From assembly GCA_031289875.1 (NCBI GenBank), contig JAITOO010000097.1:1-14989 (forward strand): a stretch of DNA of 14,989 nt. Reading direction: 5' to 3'. Positions 8,221 to 14,989 of the stretch are shown here, one piece after another. Each line of letters starts with the position of its first letter. Position 1 is the stretch's first letter. The DNA comes from Flavobacteriaceae bacterium. Its GTDB lineage: Bacteria > Bacteroidota > Bacteroidia > Flavobacteriales > Weeksellaceae. The position numbers and the translations under genes were made by a program. The notes beneath the pieces are model-generated. The model had not been told where the DNA came from and ran no database searches. It saw only the letters and a program-made list of their open reading frames with translations.

Positions 8221-8237
8221 AATCAAGCAATTTGATT
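8221..8237. promoter_or_regulatory. Dyad AATCAA-N5-TTGATT overlapping the lptB promoter
   Basis: Two perfect six-base arms, AATCAA (8221-8226) and TTGATT (8232-8237), flank a five-base spacer. The right arm runs into the first base of the -7 element. A repressor or other regulator could bind here. Six AT-rich bases per arm can easily arise by chance, so this is only a candidate operator. Confidence 0.25.
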
Positions 8238-8244
8238 ATTTTTG
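8237..8244 (+). promoter_or_regulatory. Putative -7 element (TATTTTTG) of lptB
   Basis: TATTTTTG exactly fits TAnnTTTG and ends five bases before ATG 8249. Transcription would start at or next to the A of the ATG, implying a leaderless or near-leaderless mRNA. The element lies inside the coding frame if the alternative upstream ATG at 8162 were used, which argues for ATG 8249. Bases 8092-8220 upstream hold nothing clear apart from a four-base-pair CCGC/GCGG hairpin shortly after obg. Confidence 0.55.
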
Positions 8245-8248
8245 CCTC

Positions 8249-8977
8249 ATGATTTTACGCGGAGAAAATTTAATCAAAACCTACGGAAAGAAGCGCGTGG
8301 TAAAAGGCGTTTCCTTAGACGTGCAGCAGGGCGAAATCGTCGGTCTGCTCGGTCCGAACGGTGCAGGAAAAACCACCACTTTCTACATGATTGTCGGACT
8401 TATCAAACCTACGCAGGGCAAGGTTTTCTTGGACAAGAGCAACATCACGCACGACGCAATGTATCGCCGCGCACAAAAAGGCATAGGTTATTTGGCTCAG
8501 GAAGCCTCCATTTTCCGAAAACTCTCAGTAGAAGATAACATTATGGGCGTGTTGGAGTTAGGCAAGCTCTCCAAAAAAGAAAGGCAGATGAAAACCGATT
8601 CGCTCATTGAGGAATTCGGTTTGGAACATGTACGAAAAAATCGGGGAGATTTGCTCTCCGGAGGCGAACGCCGCAGATGCGAAATTGCGCGCTGTCTGGC
8701 TTCTGACCCGAAATTTATCTTGCTCGACGAGCCTTTTGCCGGCGTAGACCCGATTGCGGTGGAGGACATTCAGAAAATTGTGCGTTCGCTGGTTAATAAA
8801 AACATCGGGATTTTGATTACCGACCACAACGTACAGCAAACGCTGGCGATTACGCACAAAACGTATATCATGTTTGAAGGCAGCATTTTGCGAGAAGGTT
8901 ATCCTGAAGATTTGGCAAACGACCCCATGGTTCGGGAGGTGTATCTCGGTACGAATTTTCGATTTGAAAAAATTTAG
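8249..8977 (+). CDS. lptB: LptB, LPS-export ABC transporter ATPase
   Basis: This cytoplasmic ATPase of the LptB2FG complex drives extraction of lipopolysaccharide from the inner membrane. The 242-residue product has Walker A GPNGAGKTT (35-43), Q-loop Q84, signature LSGGERRR (136-143), Walker B FILLDEP (156-162) and H-loop His193. The segment FAGVDPIAVEDIQ after Walker B and the closing REVYLG are LptB-specific. The frame is open to an ATG 29 codons upstream (8162), but family members start at M-I-L-R-x-E-N-L, and the -7 element lies just before ATG 8249, so I use 8249. The thioredoxin-fold gene follows after 17 bases and is probably co-transcribed. LptF, LptG, LptC and LptA are not in the window. 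Confidence 0.96.
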   Translation: MILRGENLIKTYGKKRVVKGVSLDVQQGEIVGLLGPNGAGKTTTFYMIVGLIKPTQGKVFLDKSNITHDAMYRRAQKGIGYLAQEASIFRKLSVEDNIMGVLELGKLSKKERQMKTDSLIEEFGLEHVRKNRGDLLSGGERRRCEIARCLASDPKFILLDEPFAGVDPIAVEDIQKIVRSLVNKNIGILITDHNVQQTLAITHKTYIMFEGSILREGYPEDLANDPMVREVYLGTNFRFEKI

Positions 8978-8994
8978 TTGTAAAATTCTAAAAA

Positions 8995-9510
8995 ATGAAA
9001 AAAGTAATTTTATTGACATTCAGTTTGTTGCTGACATATGTCTCAGCACAGGAAGCTCCTGCCGTATCAAAAACCGAATTTTCGGAAGAAGCGCTGGCAC
9101 AGACAATTACCGGCTTAGACGGACAAGAAGTAACGATTGCCTCTGTATTGGAAAAGCACAAAGGCAAAATTGTGGTTTTGGAACTTTGGGCGGGCTGGTG
9201 CAAAGACTGCCTTGAAGGGCTGCCTGCGGCGCATGAACTGCGCAAAAACAATCCTGATGTGGATTTCGTCCATTTTTCTCTGGACAAAAATTTTGATTTG
9301 TGGAAAAAGAATCTGGAAAAATTTGAACTTCAAAACGGAGATAATTATTGGTTCAGTTCAGGCTGGAAAAATGTTTTTGATAACTATATAGATTTGAATT
9401 GGATACCGCGTTTTATAGTCATTTCTCCCGATGGGAAAATTGCCAAATATTACGCCGTTACCGCTGACGACCCCGAAGTCCGGAAAGCGATTGACGAACT
9501 TTTAAAATAG
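8995..9510 (+). CDS. Secreted TlpA/thioredoxin-like oxidoreductase
   Basis: The 171-residue product has a Sec signal peptide (basic MKK, hydrophobic core, probable cleavage after V-S-A near residue 18) and should reside in the periplasm. Its thioredoxin fold is shown by the active site WAGWCKDC (Cys69, Cys72) and the cis-proline segment W-I-P-R-F with Pro138. That pattern is typical of TlpA/AlkC-like redox proteins, which reduce or exchange disulfides in exported proteins. The family here is broad and the partner cannot be named. It is short, with little beyond the fold itself. It starts 17 bases after lptB, so is likely in one transcript with it. Its stop is only 11 bases from the stop of the convergent rpoN, leaving no room for a terminator between them. 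Confidence 0.85.
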   Translation: MKKVILLTFSLLLTYVSAQEAPAVSKTEFSEEALAQTITGLDGQEVTIASVLEKHKGKIVVLELWAGWCKDCLEGLPAAHELRKNNPDVDFVHFSLDKNFDLWKKNLEKFELQNGDNYWFSSGWKNVFDNYIDLNWIPRFIVISPDGKIAKYYAVTADDPEVRKAIDELLK

Positions 9511-9521
9511 TGCTGAAACTT

Positions 9522-11012
9522 TCAAATTTTCTTTCTCAGCCTTGCCACAGGGATATTGAGATGGTCTCGATATTTGGCTATCGTTCTGCGCGCAATGTTG
9601 TATCCCCTGTCGTTCAATATATTAGTGAGATTGTCGTCTGTGAGCGGTTTTTTCGGATTTTCACTATCAATTACCTGTTGCAGAATGGTTTTGATTTCCC
9701 GCGTGGAAACTTCGTCGCCTTCTGAATTGGTCATACTTTCGGAGAACAGTTTTTTAATCAAAATTGTGCCGTAAGGCGTACTGACGTATTTGCTGTTGGC
9801 AACCCGTGAAATCGTGGAAATATCCAAACTTGTGATCCTTGCTATATCTTTGAGAATCATAGGCTTAATTAGTTCTTCATCGCCGGCAAGGAAGTATTCT
9901 TTTTGGTAATTCATAATGACGTTCATGGTAACGAAAAGCGTTTGCTGGCGTTGTTTTATCGCATCAATAAACCATTTGGCAGAATCTAATTTTTGTTTTA
10001 CAAATAAAATGGCATCTTTCTGCTCACGCGATTTGTGTTCCGTATTTTTATAAGTTTCAAGCATTTCCGAATAATCCTGCGAAATCCTCAGTTCGGGAGC
10101 ATTTCTGCCGTTGAGGGTTAATTCCAACTCGCCGTCTAAGATTTTAATCGTGAAATCGGGAATGATTTGTTCGGTGTTTTTGGCATTGTTAGCAAAAGAT
10201 TTTCCGGGTTTTGGATTGAGTCTTTCTATCTCGTGCACGGCATCTTTCAGTTGTTCTTCGGTGATAAGAAATTTTTGAATGATTTTGTTGTAATGTTTCT
10301 TCGTGAAAGCATCAAACATCTGATGGAGAGTATTATACGCAAGTTTCACGCTCGGCGTTTGCTGTTTGGATTTGAGTTGAATCAAAAGGCATTCCTGCAA
10401 GTTTCGGGCGCCGACTCCCACAGGGTCGAGTTTCTGAATGTAGTTCAGTAAAAGGTTTTCGATGGTCTTTTCGTTGGTGTAGATGCTCTGAGTGAATGCC
10501 AAATCATCTACAATTGAGGAAAATTCTCGGCGCAGATAGCCGTCTTCGTCAAGGTTTCCGATGAGGAAATCGCCGATGTTTTCTTCCTCTTCCGTCAGGC
10601 GGAACGTGTGCAGTTGCTGAGATATATGCTCCTGAAAGGTCTCGTACTCCACAAATGGAATTTCGCGTTCTTCGTCATCTTCGCTGTAATTGTTGGTTTG
10701 AGTGCGGTAATTTGGGATTTCATCGTCGCTCAAATATTCGTCTATGTTAATATCCGAAGCATCAATTTGTTGAGTTTCATAATCGTCAGCATCATCGTTC
10801 ATCATATCGTTATTTGAAGAAGAATCGAAAGAATCTGCTGAATCGAAAGCATCTTCTTCGGAAGTATCGTCTTCCAGAGCGGGATTTTCTTCCAACTCCT
10901 GCTTCACAGCCTCTTCGAAAGCCAGAGTTGGAAGTTGGACGAGCTTCATCAGCTGAATTTGCTGCGGAGAGAGTTTTAATAGCTGTTTAAGTTGTAAATC
11001 TTGTTTTAACAT
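9522..11012 (-). CDS. rpoN: RNA polymerase sigma-54 factor
   Basis: Sigma-54 directs RNA polymerase to -24/-12 promoters and needs AAA+ activators. The 496-residue protein shows the three expected regions. Region I is Gln/Leu-rich and binds activators (about 1-48, with L-S-P-Q-Q-I-Q-L-M-K-L). Region II is a long acidic, Asp/Ser/Asn-rich linker (about 48-118). Region III holds the core-binding and DNA-binding parts, ending in the RpoN box ARRTIAKYR (474-482), which differs from ARRTVAKYR by one conservative change. The length is normal for the family. A -7 element lies upstream. No sigma-54 activator gene lies in the window, and I saw no clear TGGCAC-N5-TTGC site upstream of any of its genes. 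Confidence 0.97.
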   Translation of the reverse strand: MLKQDLQLKQLLKLSPQQIQLMKLVQLPTLAFEEAVKQELEENPALEDDTSEEDAFDSADSFDSSSNNDMMNDDADDYETQQIDASDINIDEYLSDDEIPNYRTQTNNYSEDDEEREIPFVEYETFQEHISQQLHTFRLTEEEENIGDFLIGNLDEDGYLRREFSSIVDDLAFTQSIYTNEKTIENLLLNYIQKLDPVGVGARNLQECLLIQLKSKQQTPSVKLAYNTLHQMFDAFTKKHYNKIIQKFLITEEQLKDAVHEIERLNPKPGKSFANNAKNTEQIIPDFTIKILDGELELTLNGRNAPELRISQDYSEMLETYKNTEHKSREQKDAILFVKQKLDSAKWFIDAIKQRQQTLFVTMNVIMNYQKEYFLAGDEELIKPMILKDIARITSLDISTISRVANSKYVSTPYGTILIKKLFSESMTNSEGDEVSTREIKTILQQVIDSENPKKPLTDDNLTNILNDRGYNIARRTIAKYRDHLNIPVARLRKKI

Positions 11013-11030
11013 TTGCCTGAAACTTTACAC

Positions 11031-11038
11031 CAAAAGTA
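11031..11038 (-). promoter_or_regulatory. Putative -7 element (TACTTTTG) of rpoN
   Basis: TACTTTTG on the minus strand matches TAnnTTTG exactly, 18 bases before the rpoN ATG. No -33 TTTG is seen; that region is a run of A/T. Confidence 0.5.
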
Positions 11039-11243
11039 CAAAAAATAGGGAAAATAAAAAAAATAAGGCATAATTATTGTAGAAAAATAGCTATTTGCCT
11101 GATGATGAGTAATCTACACCATCTATTTACCTGAAAGTTTTTGGAAGACTCCGAATTTGTCAGGGTAAAATTATTCTTTTGTGTTTATAATTACGATTTT
11201 AAAATAATAAACGGGCAAATTTCTCCAATAAAAAATCTTGTAT
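11039..11243. other. rpoN-ribD intergenic region with a repeated ATTTRCCTGA motif
   Basis: This AT-rich gap holds no reading frame I would defend. Two copies of CTATTT(G/A)CCTGA lie at 11091-11102 and 11123-11134. A third core copy, ATTTGCCTGA, spans the rpoN start codon at 11011-11020. The first copy overlaps a perfect 12-base palindrome, AAATAGCTATTT (11085-11096). The arrangement could be regulatory for rpoN, but it has no match I recognise. Confidence 0.3.
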
Positions 11244-12275
11244 TTAGTTGTCGTTTGTGTGCTGAAAAATGATAAATTTATTATTTAATGTGTTGATTTT
11301 TAAATGTTTATAATTAAAAACAGGCGCAGGTGTGCCGTTTTCCAAATAGAGATTTTCGTTTTTGATGATAAATACCTCGTCCCAAAGATTTTCATCAATG
11401 AAACTTTGCAAAGTTTGCCGTCCGCCTTCTACGATTACTGATTGTATCTGATTTTCATGCAGTTCCGTCATTAATTGTGAAAGAAAATTTTTTCTTTCGA
11501 TTTTGATGAATTTCAGATTTTTTTCTTCCAAATTTTTTATGGAATTGAAAATAAATGTTTTAGCCTCGTTATTGAAAATATTGAAATTTCTCGGCACTTT
11601 CAGGTCAAAATCAATCAAAATTCTGATAGGATTTTTTCCTGAAACTTCTCTCGTCGTCAGGCTCGGATTGTCTGTCAGAGCGGTTTTCGTTCCTATCAAA
11701 AGGGAGTGTTCTTCCGCACGCATTTGATGCGTAAATTGTTTTGCCCAAGCATTGCTAATCGGGAACGGTTGGAAATTTTTGTCTATAAATCCGTCGGCGG
11801 ATTGCGCCCATTTCAAGAAGATATAAGGTCGTTTCTTTTCGTGAAAAGTAAAAAATCTTTTGTTCAATTTCTTGCATTTTTCTCCCAAAATACCTGTAAC
11901 AACCTCTATTCCGGCATTTTTCATCAATTCTATTCCTTTGCCGTTCACTTTGTCGCTGGGGTCAAGGGCACCAACTATGACTTTTTTAAATCCCAACTCA
12001 ATGATTTTCAATGCACAGGGCGGCGTCTTTCCGTAATGTGAGCAAGGTTCGAGCGAAACGTAAATTTCGCTTTCTTTAAATAAAGACTTGTCTTTCACGG
12101 AATTAATCGCATTGATTTCCGCATGTGCCTCGCCCGCTTTTCTGTGCCAGCCTTCGCCAATGATTTTGCCGTTGTGAACAATCACTGCGCCGACAAGCGG
12201 ATTGGGATAAGTTGATCCTAAACCGTTACGTGCCAAGTCAATACTTCTTTGAATATATTTTTCTTGTTGTTTCAA
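11244..12275 (-). CDS. ribD: RibD, bifunctional riboflavin deaminase/reductase
   Basis: RibD carries out two steps of riboflavin synthesis: deamination of the pyrimidine ring, then NADPH-dependent reduction of the ribose side chain. The 343-residue protein has an N-terminal zinc deaminase domain with T-Y-P-N-P-L-V-G-A, HAE (His51, catalytic Glu53) and PCSHYGKTPPC (Cys78, Cys87). The C-terminal reductase domain (about 148-343) contains F-L-K-W-A-Q-S-A-D-G and V-I-V-E-G-G. Both active sites look intact. The start is probably TTG at 12275: a TAG lies two codons upstream, and the next in-frame ATG would delete the conserved deaminase start. Other rib genes are absent here, so the gene stands alone between rpoN and the DUF349 gene. 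Confidence 0.93.
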   Translation of the reverse strand: MKQQEKYIQRSIDLARNGLGSTYPNPLVGAVIVHNGKIIGEGWHRKAGEAHAEINAINSVKDKSLFKESEIYVSLEPCSHYGKTPPCALKIIELGFKKVIVGALDPSDKVNGKGIELMKNAGIEVVTGILGEKCKKLNKRFFTFHEKKRPYIFLKWAQSADGFIDKNFQPFPISNAWAKQFTHQMRAEEHSLLIGTKTALTDNPSLTTREVSGKNPIRILIDFDLKVPRNFNIFNNEAKTFIFNSIKNLEEKNLKFIKIERKNFLSQLMTELHENQIQSVIVEGGRQTLQSFIDENLWDEVFIIKNENLYLENGTPAPVFNYKHLKINTLNNKFIIFQHTNDN

Positions 12276-12294
12276 GTTCTATGTATTCAACAAT

Positions 12295-12325
12295 TAAATT
12301 TATACAAAATTTGGTTATAAAACAA
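12295..12325 (-). promoter_or_regulatory. Putative ribD promoter
   Basis: On the minus strand a TTG (12323-12325) and TAAATTTA (12295-12302, one mismatch to TAnnTTTG) are separated by exactly 20 bases, the spacing of Bacteroidota -33/-7 promoters. The leader to the TTG start would be about 13 bases. The upstream TTG lies in the T-rich tail of the probable terminator of the DUF349 gene. No RFN/FMN riboswitch structure fits in this short space. Confidence 0.35.
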
Positions 12326-12326
12326 C

Positions 12327-12355
12327 CCTTAACGAAATTTAAAACTCTGTTAAGG
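12327..12355 (-). terminator. Probable intrinsic terminator after the DUF349 gene
   Basis: Arms CCTTAAC and GTTAAGG (12327-12333 and 12349-12355) form a perfect seven-pair stem around a 15-base AT-rich loop. On the minus strand the stem is followed by the T-rich stretch GTTGTTTTA. It sits 34 bases past the DUF349-gene stop. The loop is long and the stem short, so termination may be weak. Confidence 0.4.
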
Positions 12356-12388
12356 TTCTTAAATTAGGAATTTTTTAATATGAAAAAC

Positions 12389-14689
12389 TTACTTTTTATT
12401 CTCTTCTGAAGACAAATCCAAATTAATCAGTTTGGAATAGGTATGTTTCAGTTCTTCCAATTTTCCTTTTTTGACTTTCAGTTCATTGTGAACATTTTTC
12501 AGCAACGGGTTGTCTGATTTGGCATTGGAGAAAAATGCAAGATTGTTTTCCAACTGCACGGTTTCGTGTTCCAAATCCTGCATCTGCTTTTTCATCCTCC
12601 TCAAATCTTCGTCTAATTTTCGGTCGTTGGAAAAATGTTTGTAGTTTTCGATTTTCAAATTGATTTGGAGTTCGTCCATTTGAGATTTTTCAATTTCAAA
12701 TTTTTTGATAATCTCCTTAACTGCCTGATTGAAAGACCTATTGATATTCATGCTTTCGCGAGGAACTTTGCCGACGGCATTCCATTGAATGTTAAATTCG
12801 TTGATTTTTTTCAAGGCTTCTTCGCGCGTTTCAGCAGACAAGTTTTTGATTTCTTCCAAAATCGCTTTTTTCTTTTCCAAATTTCCCTGCCATTCTTCGT
12901 CGGTTTGGTCATTGCGCTGTTTGTATCTCTCAAAGAAATAGTTGCAATTTTCACGAAATTCTTTCCACAGAGCATCGGCATATTTTTTTGGGACGTGTCC
13001 TGTTTTTTTCCAATCGTTTTGGATTTTTTTGTACAAGTTGAGCGCTGTGCTCCAATCTTCGCTGTCCTTGTTGGCTTTGGCTATTTCCAGCAATTCGTTT
13101 TTCTTTTGAAAATTGGTTTGTTGATCGTGTTTCAACTCTTTGTAGAAAGTATTTTTTTTGTGGTTGATGGTGTGCAGAACCGCTTTGAATTTTGCCCACA
13201 AATCGCTGTTAAATTCTTTTGGAGTACGCCCTGCGGCGAGGAAATCTTCCCGCAGTTTTTCTATTTTTTTGATGTGCGACAGCCAAAAAGAATGTTCGGA
13301 GCTGGCTTCTTCGCCAATTTTTTCCAGTTCGGCGATGATTGTTTGTTTTTTTTCTAAATTGGTTTGCTGTTCCGCCTTGATTTTATCCATGAGTTCCGTT
13401 TTCCGCTCATGAATTTTCTGCGTTACTTCTTTAAATTCCTGCCAAGTAGATTCCTTAAATTCCTCAGCGACAGGCTCTCCCTGTTCTTTCCACATTTTAT
13501 GGAGATACTGCAGTTCGTTCAAAGCCTTTTGCACGCTCGGCTCGGAGACTAATTCTTCCGCCCGTTTGATGATGGAGCGTCTATGTTCCAAATTATGTGC
13601 AAAATCAAGCTCTTGCAGTTCTTTGTTGAGTTTGATAAATTCATACGTATTGTCCAGATGATGGTAATACGTTCTGAAAACGTCTCCCGCTTTGGCTTTC
13701 GGGATTTTTCCCGCTTCGTACCAGCGTTTTTTAATTTCGCTGAACTTCTTGAAAAACACCCCGATAGACTCAATCGGATTGTTATACAAATCTTTCAGTT
13801 CTTCAATAATTTGAAGTCTGGTTTCTAAATTTTTCTGTTCCTGAGTGCCTTGTTCTTTATGATAATCCGCGAGTTTTGTTTTATAGTCGTGATAAGCCGA
13901 ATTGAATTTGTTTTTCAACGAAAAATCTTCCTGATAAGACAGTTCATCTCCTCCTCCGGCGAGATAGTCTTCTTTCCGCTTGGCGTTAAAATTTTCAAAA
14001 TTTCTCAGGAAAGCCTCTCTGACGGCATTGATTTGAATACTTGTTGATTGAACGGGATACTTGTTTTGAAGCTCCCTAACTTCGTTGATAAGTTCTTCTA
14101 AGCCAAGCGATTGATAATTTTTTTCAGGAATTATCATTTCGTTGTTCTTGGAATCCGTTTTTTCTGAGTCGAGTTCGTTGATAGGCGCATTTTCCTGCGG
14201 TTCTGAAACAGTTTCAGCAGGTTTGCTGTCAGACGTTTCTTCTGGAATTTCTGTTTTCGTTTCGAGTTCTTCAACAGGAGAATTTTCTTGCGATTCTGAA
14301 ACGGCTTCAGCAGGTTTGTTGTCAGACGTTTTTTCTTCCGGAATTTCTGTTTTCGTTTCGAGTTCTTCAACAGGAGAATTTTCTTGCGATTCTGAAACGG
14401 CTTCAGCAGGTTTGCTGTCAGACGTTTCCTCTGGAATTTCTGTTTTCGTTTCGAGTTCTTCAACAGGAGAATTTTCCTGAACTTCTGAAACGGCTTCAGC
14501 AGCTTGATTTTCAGTGATTTCCGCTTGATTTTTCAATTCCGAATTAACTTTTTCATCAGGAGAATTTTCCTGAGAATCAGAAATTGTTTCATTGACTTCA
14601 TTTTCAGAGAGTTCCGTTTGTTTGTTCAACTCCTTATTTTCATTTCCTTCTGCATCATTGGTGTGCAGGTTGTCCAATTCAGTATTCAT
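12389..14689 (-). CDS. DUF349-repeat protein with acidic repetitive N-terminus
   Basis: This large cytoplasmic protein (766 residues from ATG 14689) belongs to the DUF349 family, which is widespread in Bacteroidota and of unknown function. It has no signal peptide. Residues 1-190 are a low-complexity Glu/Ser/Asn/Thr-rich stretch with tandem repeats. Then follow five DUF349 helical units of the form W-x-x-x-G-x-x-P-...-F near residues 322-356, 400-432, 483-517, 560-592 and 636-666. The C-terminus (about 685-766) is predicted coiled coil, judging by charged heptad-like spacing. The frame runs open to a TTG at 14716, but ATG 14689 agrees with the promoter and leader. It is probably transcribed alone. 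The strong helical, charged make-up suggests a structural or nucleic-acid-associated role, but this is only inference. Confidence 0.9.
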   Translation of the reverse strand: MNTELDNLHTNDAEGNENKELNKQTELSENEVNETISDSQENSPDEKVNSELKNQAEITENQAAEAVSEVQENSPVEELETKTEIPEETSDSKPAEAVSESQENSPVEELETKTEIPEEKTSDNKPAEAVSESQENSPVEELETKTEIPEETSDSKPAETVSEPQENAPINELDSEKTDSKNNEMIIPEKNYQSLGLEELINEVRELQNKYPVQSTSIQINAVREAFLRNFENFNAKRKEDYLAGGGDELSYQEDFSLKNKFNSAYHDYKTKLADYHKEQGTQEQKNLETRLQIIEELKDLYNNPIESIGVFFKKFSEIKKRWYEAGKIPKAKAGDVFRTYYHHLDNTYEFIKLNKELQELDFAHNLEHRRSIIKRAEELVSEPSVQKALNELQYLHKMWKEQGEPVAEEFKESTWQEFKEVTQKIHERKTELMDKIKAEQQTNLEKKQTIIAELEKIGEEASSEHSFWLSHIKKIEKLREDFLAAGRTPKEFNSDLWAKFKAVLHTINHKKNTFYKELKHDQQTNFQKKNELLEIAKANKDSEDWSTALNLYKKIQNDWKKTGHVPKKYADALWKEFRENCNYFFERYKQRNDQTDEEWQGNLEKKKAILEEIKNLSAETREEALKKINEFNIQWNAVGKVPRESMNINRSFNQAVKEIIKKFEIEKSQMDELQINLKIENYKHFSNDRKLDEDLRRMKKQMQDLEHETVQLENNLAFFSNAKSDNPLLKNVHNELKVKKGKLEELKHTYSKLINLDLSSEENKK
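14205..14486 (-). repeat. Three tandem 93/96/93-base units in the DUF349 gene
   Basis: Units begin at 14205, 14298 and 14394, and a fourth, degenerate unit starts at 14487. Each encodes about 31 residues containing the peptide core E-N-S-P-V-E-E-L-E-T-K-T-E-I-P-E-E. The middle unit has one extra codon (Lys). The copies are nearly identical at the base level, including third codon positions, so they arose by recent duplication. All lengths are multiples of three, so the frame survives changes in copy number. Confidence 0.9.
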
Positions 14690-14699
14690 AATATAAATT

Positions 14700-14716
14700 T
14701 TGATTAAAGTAATCAA
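14700..14716. promoter_or_regulatory. Perfect dyad TTGATTA-N3-TAATCAA in the DUF349-gene leader
   Basis: Seven-base perfect arms (14700-14706 and 14710-14716) flank a three-base spacer. The dyad sits between the -7 element and the ATG, so it would lie at the very start of the mRNA. It could be an operator or a small leader hairpin; the pairs are mostly A-U. Confidence 0.4.
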
Positions 14717-14720
14717 TTAA

Positions 14721-14753
14721 CAAAAATATGAAAAAATATTATACCATAACGAA
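14721..14753 (-). promoter_or_regulatory. Putative promoter of the DUF349 gene
   Basis: On the minus strand TATTTTTG (14721-14728) matches TAnnTTTG exactly. TTCG (14750-14753), one base off TTTG, stands 21 bases upstream. The predicted transcript would start close to 14717 and leave a leader of about 28 bases to ATG 14689. Confidence 0.55.
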
Positions 14754-14872
14754 AAAAATAATGGAATTGTAAAATTTCCACCCAATGTCTTTACCGAAAA
14801 ACGCTCTGAAACCCTTATAAAATCAAGCGAAAAGCAGAAGTTCAAGTTTTCTGAAAATTCTTTTGTTTCCCA

Positions 14873-14989
14873 TCAATCAAAAATCTTTTCCTCCGTCTTT
14901 TTGTCTTTTCTTTTCTGCAATTTCCTGAGTCTGCCCGAATAAAACAAGTGGCAGAATATCGGAAATACTAAAAGCGTAAACAGGGTCGC
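14873..14989 (-). CDS. C-terminal end of a probable RND efflux permease (partial)
   Basis: The frame enters from the window edge and ends at TGA (14873-14875), giving 38 residues. It starts A-T-L-F-T-L-L-V-F-P-I-F, close to the last transmembrane segment (T-L-L-V-x-P-x-L-Y) of RND inner-membrane efflux pumps of the AcrB/CusA type. A short, highly basic cytoplasmic tail (R-K-L-Q-K-R-K-D-K-K) follows. Most of the gene lies outside the window, so subfamily and substrate cannot be judged. Between its stop and the DUF349 promoter (14754-14872) I see no gene or clear terminator. Confidence 0.55.
   Translation of the reverse strand, partial: ATLFTLLVFPIFCHLFYSGRLRKLQKRKDKKTEEKIFD

Noticed and set aside
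8162..8248. 29-codon N-terminal extension of lptB from ATG 8162
   Set aside because: LptB proteins start at the later Met, and the extension contains the -7 promoter element and a non-conserved sequence.
12635..13357. 240-codon + strand frame rich in Phe
   Set aside because: It lies fully antisense to the DUF349 repeats; the Phe richness mirrors Lys/Glu codons on the other strand.
14142..14480. 112-codon + strand frame rich in Ser and Val with internal repeats
   Set aside because: It is the antisense shadow of the tandem repeats in the DUF349 gene and has no family signature or promoter.

Overview
The window looks like a piece of Bacteroidota chromosome carrying housekeeping and cell-envelope genes. 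Four things point to that phylum. There is a gldH lipoprotein next to a ricT/PSP1 gene. The Obg protein lacks a C-terminal extension. Shine-Dalgarno sequences are absent. Genes are repeatedly preceded by the Bacteroidota sigma-factor -7 motif TAnnTTTG. I cannot resolve genus or family from the sequence.

Left part, + strand (1-1645): mlaE and mlaF overlap by one base (TGATG). They encode the permease and ATPase of an MlaFEDB-type phospholipid transporter.

Minus-strand operon (6687 down to 1753): ricT, gldH, a class A penicillin-binding protein and a putative HExxH metallopeptidase lipoprotein. The gaps are 1, 16 and 16 bases. One promoter in front of ricT probably drives all four. Three of the products act at the envelope (gldH lipoprotein, peptidoglycan synthase, lipoprotein peptidase), while RicT is cytoplasmic.

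Centre, + strand (7108-9510): obg (GTG start), lptB (LPS-export ATPase) and a secreted thioredoxin-fold protein. Between ricT and obg lies a decayed 5'-truncated fragment of a CPBP (CAAX-type) membrane protease gene, and the obg promoter sits at its broken end.

Right part, minus strand (14989 down to 9522): rpoN (sigma-54), ribD (TTG start), a large protein with five DUF349 repeats and a tandemly duplicated acidic N-terminus, and at the edge the last 38 codons of what is probably an RND efflux permease.

There are no tRNA or rRNA genes, insertion sequences, CRISPR arrays or phage genes that I can see. No gap between annotated features exceeds 300 bases. I found no convincing undescribed multi-gene system. 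The points most worth a second look are the lipoprotein peptidase at the end of the ricT-gldH-PBP operon, the recently expanded repeat in the DUF349 protein, the CPBP remnant, and dyads built from AATCAA/TTGATT half-sites at two promoters.
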